Source: Symsagittifera roscoffensis
Taxonomy: Eukaryota > Xenacoelomorpha > Acoela > Convolutidae
Assembly (NCBI RefSeq): GCF_963678635.1
Contig: NC_087065.1
Coordinates: 4,857,209 to 4,921,208 of the forward strand
DNA: 64,000 nucleotides
Reading direction: 5' to 3'
The notes beneath the pieces are model-generated. The model did not search any database, was not told the DNA's origin, and worked only from the letters and a program-made list of their open reading frames with translations. How positions within the stretch are numbered: position 1 is the stretch's first letter; the number at the start of each line of letters is the position of its first letter. Position numbers and translations under genes: made by a program. Below are positions 52,569-63,012 of this stretch, piece by piece.

Positions 52569-54081
52569 GTTTCAAAAAATAGGTAACAAACAAAAAAATT
52601 TTTGAGCTGAAGCTGTCAACACATTTGTAGCCGAATAACCATTTAGTCTTTAATTTTTGGTTAAATTATTAATAATTGTGTTTGGAAGCACTCTCCAGCC
52701 CCGTTCGCAATTGTTCCACAACTCTCCGTGAAAGTTGAAAAATGTGTTAGCTGAATAAAACGAAACTTTCGTCCCCAAATTTCTCAGAGACAAAAAGTCA
52801 ACGGAAAGGATTTGAAAAAATCAGTTTTTAAGTAAAAAATCACAATGAAAATCTCTAGTTGAACTGCTCAAGACTAAAAAAACCTCAATCTCCACCTGTG
52901 ATCGTTTTTTTCTATGGTTTTGGATGGTCTTAGAATGATAAATTTGTGCCAACTTGAACAAATCACGGGCGCTTTTCATCTGGTTTCTTTTCATCCGTTC
53001 AGGTAAAAGCGTTCCTTTAACAACAAATACATCTGGGTGAAGTCCTTACAAAACAAATTGAGAAAAGTTATTTGTGGCCAACGTTCTAAGAATTTAATTT
53101 AGAGTTTTTCTTAGCTGCTATTTGTGTCGTTTTAATATAAATTTTATTACGAGGCCAAGCTGTGTTTTTTGTGAACTGTATGCTGATTCCGGAACAATTT
53201 GTTTTGTTCTTCTTTTGCTCTTTTGTTTTCTTTTTGTTCCGACAAAAGTCTACCAGGTTGAAAGACTCGTATCTGAATTCCAGAGACATACAAACACCAA
53301 ATTGTGCGCCAATTTTTCTCTTTTTTTTTCGTTTTTATCTATTAACGTTCAAGAAAAGAATAATTTTTCATCAATTTATCAATAATTCAAGTATTAAAAA
53401 TGAAAACGAATGCTCGTATCAGGGCAAATTAATGATTTTTCCGACGGCCTTTCAACAGCTAGGAAGTAGTTTTTGATTAAATTTCAGGAAAAAAAAAGAA
53501 AAACTCCTAAAAAATTTCATCACCAAAGATACACAAAATGTTAAGTACAAAATGAAATATTTTGGGTCTAGTAACGAAATTGAATCTCAAAAATCAACAA
53601 GACTCTTCGTATCAGGGCGAAGTCTTGAATGTTCTGACAGCCTTTTAAGGTCTATGGAGCAGTGATAACGTGATAGATTCGCTCCTATTTACAAACCAAT
53701 TATGGCAAGTAAGCTTCCTTCAACCAATTTGAATGATTTTTACGACGGATTAATTCTCCGCTTACGCTTTAATCGCGCGAAATACATCGCGCGTTAATTG
53801 TTCCAAATTGGCCAAAATGGCTGTAAACCCTCATGTCTATAAACCCCCATAGCCTTGCAGAAAACGATATCTTTTCAAATTCAAGCTCAAGATGACAATA
53901 CCTTTCAAATGATTTTTTAAAGAAATCCGTCAAAAACGCCTAGTTAGAAAAACGAAATTTGTCTAAAGAAAAAAAAACCTATCCCGAGCACAAATATTCC
54001 GTTGCTTTTGATACAAAAGTCGGAACAATAGTTATTCAAATTGCAAACAGAACTCATTAACGTTATGCGTTTCCATTAAAA

Positions 54082-54450
54082 GTGAGATGCTTCTTTCGCA
54101 GAGATGATTCTTTCTCACAAATGATTCTCTCCTACAAAAAAAATAGGTTTAAAAGGATTTTAAATTTAAAACGATTATTGATTTTTTTGAATCTCTCAGA
54201 AAAGTTAATGAGTTTTGAGCTAAATTTTGATGTTTTCAATCTACAATTTTGCTCAAGCTACATGTTTGTTCAGCGGTCGCCTCGAGTAACTTTATTAAAA
54301 GATTGGTTAGCTTGCCTCATTTTAGTTTTGAATGATTATGTGCCGGATGTAGTCACCATCAAAGCTTTAAGAACACTATGTGCGCTGGAAACTTGCGTAA
54401 AGAACGCTCGTAGATCAACTCAAATGTTTCATCGGTATGAAACCGCATAG
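54082..54450 (+). CDS. Hypothetical 122-codon ORF, tandem copy 2
   Basis: Protein-identical duplicate of 52,200-52,568. The flanking non-coding sequence in the tandem units already differs by substitutions and a 49-bp indel, whereas this stretch shows none that I can see. That hints at constraint, but the number of differences is too small to be decisive. Same possible acceptor tttgttcag in front of the SPRVTLL part. Confidence 0.3.
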   Translation: MRCFFRRDDSFSQMILSYKKNRFKRILNLKRLLIFLNLSEKLMSFELNFDVFNLQFCSSYMFVQRSPRVTLLKDWLACLILVLNDYVPDVVTIKALRTLCALETCVKNARRSTQMFHRYETA

Positions 54451-54855
54451 GTTTCAAAAAATAGGTAACAAACAAAAAATTGTTTGAGCTGAAGCTGTCA
54501 ACACATTTGTAGCCGAATAACAATTTAATCTTTAACTTTTGGTTAAATTATTAATAATTGTGTTTGGAAGCACTCTCCAGCCCCGTTCGCAACTGTTCCA
54601 CAACTCTCCGTGAAAGTTGAAAAATGTGTTAGCTGAATAAAACGAAACTTTTGTCCCCAAATTTCTCAGAGACAAAAATTCAACGGACAAAAAGTCAACG
54701 CAGAGCATGAAAAAAAAGATGCAATTGAAATTTTCTTGTTTGAAAATTAGGTTGATTTCGAGTTGTGTTTTCTTAGATTTTATATTTAGCTAAGGTAAAA
54801 TTTGTTATTTATTTCGCGAATATGCAAAATTTATTTGCGAGAGTTGTTACACAGT

Positions 54856-55270
54856 GTGGCGCCCTCATGCTTGAAGGACCGAATGCTTGAAATTTATTTT
54901 AGCTTACTTTCAGCCAATCAGAATTGGGTATTCAAAATCTCGAAGTAAATTGCAAAAATATCAGGGTAAGAAAATAAAAATAGGCTATTACTGTTAATAA
55001 TGATCAATTAGATCATAAGCAGATGAGTTTTCAAGACTGAAAAATTCTTATGAACTTGAACTCATAAATCTTGATGTTTATCTGGATCGTATTGCGGTTG
55101 TAACCCGCAATTTGTAATATTTTTGATTATTTTCATCTCATTTAAAACATTTTGTGGTAATATTGACTTCGATTTTGAGACAATGGCATTCAGCCAATAG
55201 GAACGCTTAGTGATTTTGATTGGTTGAATTTTTTCAAGCATTCGGTCCTTCAAGTATGAGAACTCTCCCC
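54856..55270. mobile_element. MITE, 415 bp, with 10-bp target duplication
   Basis: Left end gtggcgccctcatgcttgaa then ggaccgaatgcttgaa. The reverse complement of the right end reads ggggagagttctcatacttg, aaggaccgaatgcttgaa: inverted repeats of about 37 bp with a perfect 22-bp core. The element is flanked by the perfect direct repeat gttacacagt at 54,846-54,855 and 55,271-55,280. The interior is AT-rich without a transposase. A 9-10 bp duplication fits Mutator-like transposases as the mobilising enzyme (inference). Confidence 0.8.
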
Positions 55271-55280
55271 GTTACACAGT

Positions 55281-56639
55281 AAATTAAAGTACAAATCGTT
55301 TTCCCGAGCAACTTTCGAAACGTTTAGTCTTCTTATTGCAAAAAAAAAACTTTTTTTAAACAAAAGCTCTTCAAATGGAATCTATTGCCAATTACAAAAA
55401 ATCAAGAACAAAAAAAACACCGGAGCATTCAAAGTTTTTTTAAATAGTTTTTAATGAGCAAAACAATCTTCAAAATAATCAGAACTGCTTATTTTTATGG
55501 TAAATTGTTGCCAAATTTAACACTTTAGTACTTCAGACATTGTGAGAAAACTGTGAGAAATAATATCAGACGGCTGTCCTGTGGAAGAGAATCATCAAAA
55601 TAATCAACAAATCAATTTGTGAAGAGAAAAAAAAATAAGTTAATAATCAGATTGAACACGTAACCGAACATGTCATTCAAATCAAGACTAGCTTCTTGGT
55701 TTGAATTATTGTAACAAACTTAACATGGTAGCGGTAGGTAAATTTGACCAATTACCACAGTAAAACGAGATTGGAGGTGAAAATAGAAAAAATGTAGCAT
55801 GTCATCGAAGAGCCAAGTTTGAATCAAAAACACAATCGACGCACTCGAAGTTATTGAAGTGCAAAATGTCCAGAGTCCAGCAGAAGGTTCAACAACGTAC
55901 CGGAAATGATCAAACCATCAGGTGAGTGTATCTAAAAGTAGCTCTACTGACCGTGATTTAGTGTATGAAACAGTAGAACAAGGTAAAATGCCCCAAAGAC
56001 AAGTTAAGGGCACAGAATGAAGAGTTGACGACACAACATTGAAATATAGCCTAACGAAATGAACTGATAAAAAAAACACAATAGCAATTTTCCGCCCCAT
56101 CCGGGTACAGACACCAAAAATGAGAATAAAAACTAATCGTGATGTTAAAAACAAACTCACTCAAAGTATTGCAGATAGAAAAACATGTGAACGGTGAACA
56201 GCGTGCGCTCAAATCGACATAAAAGATTCAAGCCGCATTAATAATAACGAATGGAATTTAAAACCCAGAGACAAACAAGTTAGCAGTGTCTAGGCCAAAA
56301 AACCTTGCATATGACAATGAAGGAGAAGACAATCTCATACAACTAATACATTTTATAGACGAGAAAATTAAAAATCTCAAAATGCATCCTGAAACCAATA
56401 CAAAAATTTTAAAAAAAACAGAAACGAATTCGAGGAATTTGGTACAAATGGTACTCCCAGAATGATTTACTCTGTGGCCCTGTTGCGTGTTTTAATCTAG
56501 ACGAAAGTGCAAAGATTAGCAGAAAAGTGGAGCCAAAACTTTTTTATGAAGATGATCAATTAGGCCCGACCATTCTAGATCGTGCGATAAGACGCTTCGG
56601 AGCTACAAGTAAACAAACAGGAAAAGACACAATGTAATC
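55281..56639. other. No gene recognised
   Basis: About 1.35 kb. A minus-strand ORF at 56,160-55,918 has no recognisable motif. The base composition from 55,750 shifts to A-rich/C-containing on the plus strand, as in decayed retroelement gag sequence, but no homology can be supported. Confidence 0.35.
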
Positions 56640-56850
56640 CAGAGGATCCAATATAAGATGATCTTAACCCAAGAGGAAGAGATAACAGTAGTTTTTTCAA
56701 ATGCTTTATTGGTCATTCTGAGGGACAGTGTGCCAAAGACTTTAGAAAATCCAAACAGCAAAGAGAAAATTGGAGAAAAATAATGGCCCTGCATAAATCA
56801 ATCAAACAGCAGGTACTTGAAGCAACAGAAAAACAGAGCGTAAGTGAGTA
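56640..56850 (+). pseudogene. Possible gag zinc-knuckle relic
   Basis: A frame at 56,656-56,850 reads DDLNPRGRDNSSFFKCFIGH, SEGQCAKDFRKSKQQRENWR, KIMALHKSIKQQVLEATEKQ before a stop. FFKCFIGHSEGQC resembles a retroelement CCHC knuckle (C-x2-C-x4-H-x4-C) with the first Cys changed to Phe and one residue missing. The charged tail is also gag-like. It lies upstream of element C but is not collinear with its gag. Confidence 0.35.
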
Positions 56851-57094
56851 AATATCAAGAGACCAAATATCTATCTAAAAAACTGAACAAAACACAGAAG
56901 AAAAACATCAAATTTAATGTCTAAAAACAACACTCCAGAAAGAAAAAAATTGATCAAAGCAAAAAATTGATCCAAGCTGCAAATTTGGAAAAGGAGATCC
57001 GATCAAAGCATTATGTCTGTTGTGATTTAGTATTTTTAGTATGTTATAACCTTGACCTCTATTACCTAATTATGTACCAGTCAATGTTCACTCT

Positions 57095-57113
57095 ACGAAG
57101 TCCAGTGGACTTC
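57095..57113. promoter_or_regulatory. Perfect hairpin upstream of element C gag
   Basis: cgaagtcc agt ggacttcg forms an 8-bp perfect stem with a 3-base loop, about 115 bp before the gag ATG at 57,229. Its place in the leader/LTR region of element C could make it a packaging or transcription signal, but this is only positional inference. Confidence 0.3.
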
Positions 57114-57186
57114 GGATCACTAGCTGCTCTTTTTAGACTACAGTCAGTTTTAATTCAAACAATACTTTTATTCTCTTTTAACTTTA

Positions 57187-58043
57187 GTTAGATACATTAG
57201 TTACCAATGGTAAACCTACACTTTTATTATGGCGCAGTCAACGACTGATTCGAACCTGCGGGGAATACCCGCCTTTTGGCTGAACCACACGGTAGAACCT
57301 CCCACCCAATGGAACAACTGGATAGACCAATTCCATTTGGCTATCATTGCGAAGGAAAATTTAGACATAGACAACCTCAAAGAACCAGTGGAAGGGGAGA
57401 CGACGTTACCGATCCTAGAAGGCGCCCAGGAGTCAGAAACTGACCAACAGAGGAAAGCCAGAGAGGCCAGGAACAAAGAAGTAATGCGAGTCTACGAGCA
57501 CGCTGAAGAGAAAAGACTAGCAGAAGAAAAACGGAAATTCGGAGGAATGAGGAGATATGAGGCCGACAAAAAAGTAAGGTCAATCCTATACTTGGTCTTA
57601 GGAGCGGAAGGCAAAAGAGTTTTCGCCCAGAAACATCCAAGGAAAAGTGCTAGAATCGGCTCTTATCAAACCAACTAACATAACATTTGAACGATATAAA
57701 TTATTGAGCAGGAAACAAAAGGATAGAGAATCCTATGAACAATTTTGGGGCGCGTTATCAGATTTAGCAAGATCATGTGAAATTAGAATTAATGCAGAAC
57801 AGGAGTGGATCAGAGACGTATTTATTTTTAACATGAAAAATTGCGACTTACAAATGGTTTCCCACCAATGGTTTCACGCCCAAATTTGATATCTTGAAAC
57901 CTAGTCGCTCTATTTCTTTCTGGAAAAATGCACATTTCTCCCATTTTACCGCCATATTCTTGTTGTCCAAAATGGTTAAAATGTTTTTTAATATCGCTTT
58001 GTGTTCATTTAATGAACCTTTCGAAGCTATTAAAATGTCGTCG
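57187..58043. repeat. Left arm of 857-bp inverted repeat in element C
   Basis: Reverse complement of 59,560-60,415 at about 99 percent identity. The arm is chimeric: from 57,229 it encodes gag in plus sense, and at about 57,880 it switches into minus-sense RT sequence (ILIASKGSLNEHKAILKNIL on the minus strand, 58,090-57,848). The joint sequence acaaatggtttcccaccaat is the same in both arms, so one arm was copied from the other after the joint formed. Confidence 0.9.
57229..57875 (+). pseudogene. Element C gag, N-terminal part
   Basis: 57,229-57,678 encodes MAQSTTDSNLRGIPAFWLNH, PPTQWNNWIDQFHLAIIAKE and a Glu/Lys-rich helix ending VRSILYLVLGAEGKRVFAQK. A frameshift near 57,640 moves the frame to 57,647-57,875: RYKLLSRKQKDRESYEQFWG, DLARSCEIRINAEQEWIRDV, FIFNMKN. 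The W-x-N-W-I-x-F start and YEQFWGAL...IRDxFIFNM are typical of gypsy capsid proteins, which form the retrotransposon particle. An identical inverted copy lies at 59,755-60,373. Confidence 0.75.
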
Positions 58044-58124
58044 TAAACTCTCAATCCATCGGATGCACTGAACCAAGCAATCATCGACAAAAAAAGCTAA
58101 AATAACCACCTCAAATTAACCAAT

Positions 58125-58523
58125 ATGACTAGATCTTTCAACACGACAGAAAGTAGCGAGAGAGTGTATAAAAACTTCAACAATGTAAAAAAGGAACTAA
58201 GCTTGAACATAGAAAGATCAAATACTTGTATGAAATGCGGGAATGCGTTTACCAAGGTTCATCTGAATGTGTGTCCGGCGAAAGAAATTGTGTGTAATAT
58301 TTGTAAATATAAAGGACACTTCGGAAGACTTGGTAAATCGAAAGGAAGAAAACCCGCTGTAAATATTGTAGATGAAGCTGTAAATAGTCAGAATTGTTCA
58401 TATTCCCCAGAAGACCTTCAGGCAAGAAGCGAGGAGAATTTTTGCGGAGTGATTAACGCTTGGACCGAAGAGGGGATAAGCGATAACGACGACTATTCCG
58501 TTCTTAACATCAGAACAATCTAA
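58125..58523 (+). pseudogene. Element C gag C-terminus with zinc knuckles
   Basis: A 132-codon frame. The nucleocapsid part reads TCMKCGNAFTKVHLNVCPAK (C-x2-C-x7-H-x3-C) then VCNICKYKGHFGRLGK (C-x2-C-x4-H, with the last Cys replaced by Gly). The tail is acidic (WTEEGISDNDDYSVLNIRTI). It would bind genomic RNA. It follows the left arm after an 80-bp unassigned piece (58,044-58,124). Confidence 0.75.
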
Positions 58524-58535
58524 GATACCAATGGC

Positions 58536-59231
58536 TTGGAAACCAAGAAATTAGTCAACATCGGATTGGGAGACGATGCAATAGTCAATTTGAACATTCC
58601 AGTGGATTCGGCAAGCCCAGTGAGCTTCCTGAAGCAAAATGTACTACACGAATTGAAGTTGAGAAATCCACAATTGAAGATACAGCCAGTAGAGAAGAAA
58701 ATTAGGGAACTATACTGCGGATTCACCAACGACACAATCAACACCATCGGGAAAGTGGTAGTTAGATTACAATCCAATGGATGGATCGCGGACGAAACTC
58801 CATTTTTTATCACTTCTGGACATGAGAGGAACATCCTGGGAAAGGACAATCTTCCGAGAATTGGAATCGAGATAGCTCAACGACAGCCTCTACTACCCGT
58901 CAACAACATATCACGCCCAGAGTTGTGTAAGTTAAATAACTATTCCGACACGATCCTTAATCTGTATCATAAGTACAAAGGATTATTTAACAGAGTGGGA
59001 AAAATACCATTGGACAGAAAAGTTACTCATTTCCACTCCCCATTCAAACCTATCCAAACCAAAGGTAGAAGAATTTCCCTACATCTACTCGATAACGTAA
59101 AAACGGAACTAAATAGAATAGAAAAAGAGGGGCATATCGTGAAGTTAAACAAATGCGATGAAGATTGTTTTATAAGTCCAATTGTGATTACAAGAAAAAA
59201 AGACGGTAGCATCAAGTCGGCATTTGATTAG
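58536..59231 (+). pseudogene. Element C protease and start of RT
   Basis: Residues 1-110: NLNIPVDSASPVSFLKQNVL (Asp protease, D-S-A at the active site) and HERNILGKDNLPRIGIEIAQ (ILGxD motif). After a connector (YHKYKGLFNRVGKIPLDRK) RT begins: FHSPFKPIQTKGRRISLHLL, VKTELNRIEKEGHIVKLNKC, DCFISPIVITRKKDGSIKSA. It ends at a TAG in 59,229 where FDY is expected. Spacing is normal for gypsy pol. Confidence 0.8.
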
Positions 59232-59745
59232 AAACTATTAAATAACCAGATATTCAAGAACAAGTATCAAATGCCAAACATACATGAACTGATCGATAAT
59301 ATTGCACTCCAACTGTCAAGCAAAGAGTCAGGGGAAGTTTGGTTTAGTAGTCTAGATCTAAAGAATGCGTACAGCCAACTACAATTATGCACAGACGCCA
59401 GCAAATAGTGTAATTTTAGTTTTGTGGGGGGGGGGGGGGCGAAACCACTGGGACCTATAGGTTTTTAACTGGATTTTACGGATTGGGCGATATGCCAATC
59501 GAATTCCAGAGGGTGATGGATTCTTTATTGAAAGACATTCCTTCTACCAATTGTTATATCGACGACATTTTAATAGCTTCGAAAGGTTCATTAAATGAAC
59601 ACAAAGCGATATAAAAAACATTTTAACCATTTTGGACAACAAGAATATGGCGGTAAAATGGGAGAAATGTGCATTTTTCCAGAAAGAAATAGAGTGGCTA
59701 GGTTTCAAGATATCAAATTTGGGCGTGAAACCATTGGTGGGAAAC
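59232..59745 (+). pseudogene. Element C RT palm with G14 tract
   Basis: After the stop at 59,229: KYQMPNIHELIDNIALQLSS, VWFSSLDLKNAYSQLQL (motif A), a stop at 59,406, a run of 14 G (59,426-59,439) interrupting the FxF region, then GTYRFLTGFYGLGDMPIEFQ (motif B), NCYIDDILIASKGSLNEHKA (motif C YIDD) and, with one base lost near 59,611, KNMAVKWEKCAFFQKEIEW in another frame. RT stops at GVKPL, where inverted gag sequence begins. Confidence 0.8.
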
Positions 59746-60415
59746 CATTTGTAAGTCGCAATTTTTCATGTTAAAAATAAATACGTCTCTGATCCACTCC
59801 TGTTCTGCATTAATTCTAATTTCACATGATCTTGCTAAATCTGATAACGCGCCCCAAAATTGTTCATAGGATTCTCTATCCTTTTGTTTCCTGCTCAATA
59901 ATTTATTTCGTTCAAATGTTATGTTAGTTGGTTTGATAAGAGCCGATTCTAGCACTTTTCCTTGGATGTTTCTGGGCGAAAACTCTTTTGCCTTCCGCTC
60001 CTAAGACCAAGTATAGGATTGACCTTACTTTTTTGTCGGCCTCATATCTCCTCATTCCTCCGAATTTCCGTTTTTCTTCTGCTAGTCTTTTCTCTTCAGC
60101 GTGCTCGTAGACTCGCATTACTTCTTTGTTCCTGGCCTCTTTGGCTTTCCTCTGTTGGTCAGTTTCTGACTCCTGGGCGCCTTCTAGGATCGGTAACGTC
60201 GTCTCCCCTTCCACTGGTTCGTTGAGGTTGTCTATGTCTAGATTTTCCTTCGCAATGATAGCCAAATGGAATTGGTCTATCCAGTTGTTCCATTGGGTGG
60301 GAGGTTCTACCGTGTGGTTCAGCCAAAAGGCGGGTATTCCCCGCAGGTTCGAATCAGTCGTTGACTGCGCCATAATAAAAGTGTAGGTTTACCATTGGTA
60401 ACTAATGTATCTAAC
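59560..60415. repeat. Right arm of inverted repeat in element C
   Basis: Plus strand: RT motif C onward to about 59,745, then gag in minus sense (60,373-59,713) and finally the gag leader to 60,415. It interrupts RT between GVKPL and KGKSDSIKNLPNPKN. Differences from the left arm are a handful of bases (for example Lys/Asn in DNLK/NEPVEG and Arg/Lys in QRKARE/AKE). Confidence 0.9.
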
Positions 60416-61083
60416 AAAAGGGAAAATCAGATTCGATTAAAAACCTACCAAACCCCAAAAACATATCTGAATTTAGGTCTTTCTTTGGGTCGATCAATCA
60501 GTATATGAAATTTGTCCCAAATTTGTCTTCTCTAAGTTCTCCCCTACGACCACTCCTCGTAAAGAAATCAGTCTACCAATGAAATGATAAGCATACTAAA
60601 ACGTTTGAAGAATTAAAACAACAGATAGTGAACATAACAGGGAACAATCATTTCGACATAAAAAGGATGTCAAGACTAAAGACAGACGCTTCTCATAGCG
60701 GCTTGGGAGCTACCCTAGAGCAATGGGATGGGGAGAACTGGGTAACAAAAGCATTCGCCTCCCGATTTTTAAACAACCACGAAAGTAAATATTCGACAAA
60801 CGAACTGGAATTGTTGGGAGTAGTCTGGGCGACAGAACATTTTTAAAATTACTTGTATGGTGCTGAATTCGAAATTGTAACGGATCATAAGGCGTTGTTA
60901 TCAGCATTAAATGCAAATCAGAGTAATAAATATATGCACAGCAGATTAACCCGTTGGGTAAACCGACTTTTACCATTTAATTTCAAGATCAAGCACATAC
61001 CTGGAAAAGAAATGGGATTTACAGATTTATTGTCGAGACTACCTTCAGGAAAAGCACTCCCAACCTCTTACTATGATAGCTAA
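60416..61083 (+). pseudogene. Element C RT end and RNase H
   Basis: After the arm, KSDSIKNLPNPKN, ELRSFFGSINQYMKFVPNLS (RT/RNase H connection), a stop, then RNase H: RLKTDASHSGLGATLEQWDG (Asp), ESKYSTNELELLGVVWATEH (Glu), TAA at 60,844, LYGAEFEIVTDHKALLSALN (Asp) and PGKEMGFTDLLSRLPSGKA (Asp). All four acidic residues are visible. Single stops only; recently inactivated. Confidence 0.85.
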
Positions 61084-61089
61084 TTTGTA

Positions 61090-61797
61090 GTGGCTACAGT
61101 ACAAAAGATTGTAGAAAACCTCTCTGTAAGTAGCAATTGCAAAACGAATAATTGTAAAAAGAACGAAGTGTATAAACCAGTGGATGTAAATACGACCAGT
61201 AACTTGGACGGAAAGGGTAATAATCCAATGGGCGGAAAGAAAGAACTATCGCTAAGCATCCAACGGTCGTTCTTATCGAATATTCTGAATTACGTAAACG
61301 ACACTATCAGAATTTGTAATTCCAATCACTGTCGTTCAGAGTCTTGCACAAGCGGTTGCGTTCCATTAAATTTATCAAAATTTGACTTCAATTATTTTCA
61401 TTTATCAGATAAAACCTTTTTATTTTTCTTGCCAAGTCATTACTTTCAATTAATCAGTCATTAAATTCAGATAAAAAAACAGTTACAAGAATTCATTACA
61501 TCGGTTAACTTGTTAAAAATTTCCTTCAGGGCAGAAAAGAAAGGAATCGTATTGAATTTTAATAACGATACAATGTCAGACTTACACAAAAAATTACTGG
61601 CCAAGTACAAGGGAGATCTCAGATTGCCTGACAACCCGTTATCGCTCACAGATCATTGCTCAAATAAGGTTATCAAACTCATGGCGGACGAAGACAAAAT
61701 CCTCAAGGAGGTAAAGAAGGCGGTACAGGAAGGCAGACCATTGGACAAATTCGGAGCCTACCTAAAGAACTTCCAGAGGGACATTCACGTGAAATAA
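61090..61797 (+). pseudogene. Element C connector between RNase H and integrase
   Basis: Two frames, 61,090-61,464 and 61,510-61,797, in one polarity with a stop between. The first has a Cys cluster (ICNSNHCRSESCTSGCVPLN). The second is helical and charged (SDLHKKLLAKYKGDLRLPDN, VIKLMADEDKILKEVKKAVQ, LDKFGAYLKNFQRDIHVK) as is usual before the HHCC finger. No known domain in the first part. Confidence 0.6.
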
Positions 61798-63012
61798 GGA
61801 CTGTTATTTAACGATAACAAACTGATAGTACCGGCTGTATTAAGATCACCATTCCTGTCACTTCTTCACGAAACTCACCCAGGACATCTCGGGATAAAAG
61901 CCTTGGCGGAAAACATCTGGTGGCCGTACCTATACAGAGAGATGTACCCTCACGGAAAGAATTGCATTCACTGTATCATGGCCGGTAAGAACCTAAAAGT
62001 GTTACTAGGGACGAACAATACTGAGAAATTACCGATTCTGACCGAACCAAACGAAGAAGTAGATTTAGACTTTGTGGGCCCATTGAACAAGAGTTGGGGT
62101 AACTCAAAATATCTTTTGTTATGCATCGATCGCTTTTCAAAGTTTCCGTCTGCAAAGGTAGTGAACAATACCTCGGCTTCTTCAATTTTAACCTTCATGA
62201 CAGATTACTGTCATCTTCACGGATTTCCAAAGTCCATTAGAGCCGACTATGGGTCATGTTTTACTTCGTTTGATTTTAGAAACTTCTGTGAGAAGAACAA
62301 CATTAAATTAATCCTATGTACGGTCCGGGATCATAGATCCAAGGGAGTAGTAGAAAGACTCATTTACACTGTCAAAGCTAAGCTACTGGCAATGTCGTTC
62401 AACGATCCAAAACCATCTTCAAATACGGCAATTGATAAAATTATTTGGAATATCCGTTCGACGAAACAATCATCCATTGGATGCTCTCCTTTCTCAAAAC
62501 ATTTTAATAGATCTCCCAATACGTTCTGGAAATCTTTGGTCTCTCACGCAATTAGTTTAGATAAGGGGAAGTCAATTCTATCAAAGGACAGAGCATATGA
62601 CTGGGGGGCTGACGACGCGTTTGAAGATGGCTACCTGGAAAAAAAAAGAGCAATGGAAGAAAGAGGGTATGAGAGCGACCCTGCGGACAAAGTAGATAGA
62701 AATCTCCAGCAAGCCCCACTGTCAAACCCTTTCAGCCAAGGAGGTAACTGGTTTAGGAGAACAATTAACAGGAGGGAAGGCGAACCGTATTTTAAACCAC
62801 TTGGGAATAAACCTCTGTCAGACACGAAGCATACTGTCACATTAGACAACGGACACGTGATCAGAAAATCTGACTTAGCTTTTAACAAAATCCAACCGGC
62901 AGCTCCTAGGACATTTTCGGCAAGATCGAATTCGCTTATTAATAATAATGATTTAGCAGGCAAGCGAAAAAGAAAAGAAACTCCCCTTCCAAGAGACGAG
63001 ATTCAAATGTAG
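61798..63012 (+). CDS. Element C integrase, best preserved ORF (369 codons plus upstream part)
   Basis: A stop at 61,795 precedes LLFNDNKLIVPAVLRSPFLS and the HHCC finger LLHETHPGHLGIKALAENIW, NCIHCIMAGK. 61,903-63,012 is open: EEVDLDFVGPLNKSWGNSKY (Asp), SIRADYGSCFTSFDFRNFC (Asp-x-G), HRSKGVVERLIYTVKAKLL (Glu), so the D,D,E set is complete. A long charged C-terminus follows (RAYDWGADDAFEDGYLEKKR, VTLDNGHVIRKSDLAF). It inserts cDNA in working relatives. The start at 61,903 is only the first Met; the real product is internal to a pol polyprotein. Confidence 0.85.
   Translation, partial: GLLFNDNKLIVPAVLRSPFLSLLHETHPGHLGIKALAENIWWPYLYREMYPHGKNCIHCIMAGKNLKVLLGTNNTEKLPILTEPNEEVDLDFVGPLNKSWGNSKYLLLCIDRFSKFPSAKVVNNTSASSILTFMTDYCHLHGFPKSIRADYGSCFTSFDFRNFCEKNNIKLILCTVRDHRSKGVVERLIYTVKAKLLAMSFNDPKPSSNTAIDKIIWNIRSTKQSSIGCSPFSKHFNRSPNTFWKSLVSHAISLDKGKSILSKDRAYDWGADDAFEDGYLEKKRAMEERGYESDPADKVDRNLQQAPLSNPFSQGGNWFRRTINRREGEPYFKPLGNKPLSDTKHTVTLDNGHVIRKSDLAFNKIQPAAPRTFSARSNSLINNNDLAGKRKRKETPLPRDEIQM

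Larger units (their letters stand above)
50971..54686. repeat. 1.83-kb tandem duplication
   Basis: Unit 1 starts near 50,971 (aaaggatttgaaaaaatcag) and unit 2 near 52,805, a period of 1,833 bp. Unit 2 runs to about 54,686 and has a 49-bp insertion at 53,384 relative to unit 1 (52,200 and 54,082 correspond, a difference of 1,882). Identity is about 99 percent by eye, so the duplication is recent. Both units end in ctcagagacaaaaa(g/t)tcaacgg, and an extra partial copy of acaaaaagtcaac follows unit 2. No TE hallmarks. Confidence 0.9.

Noticed and set aside
51253-53476. Short ORFs on both strands of the tandem units (for example MSLEFRYESFNLVDFC and MCRFNINFITRPS)
   Set aside because: They overlap each other on opposite strands, are low-complexity and Phe/Lys-rich, and exist only because the unit is duplicated.
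60340-60375. tRNA T-arm-like sequence (aggttcgaatc) in the gag start
   Set aside because: It encodes gag residues in both arms and no cloverleaf with proper T-stem pairing can be drawn.
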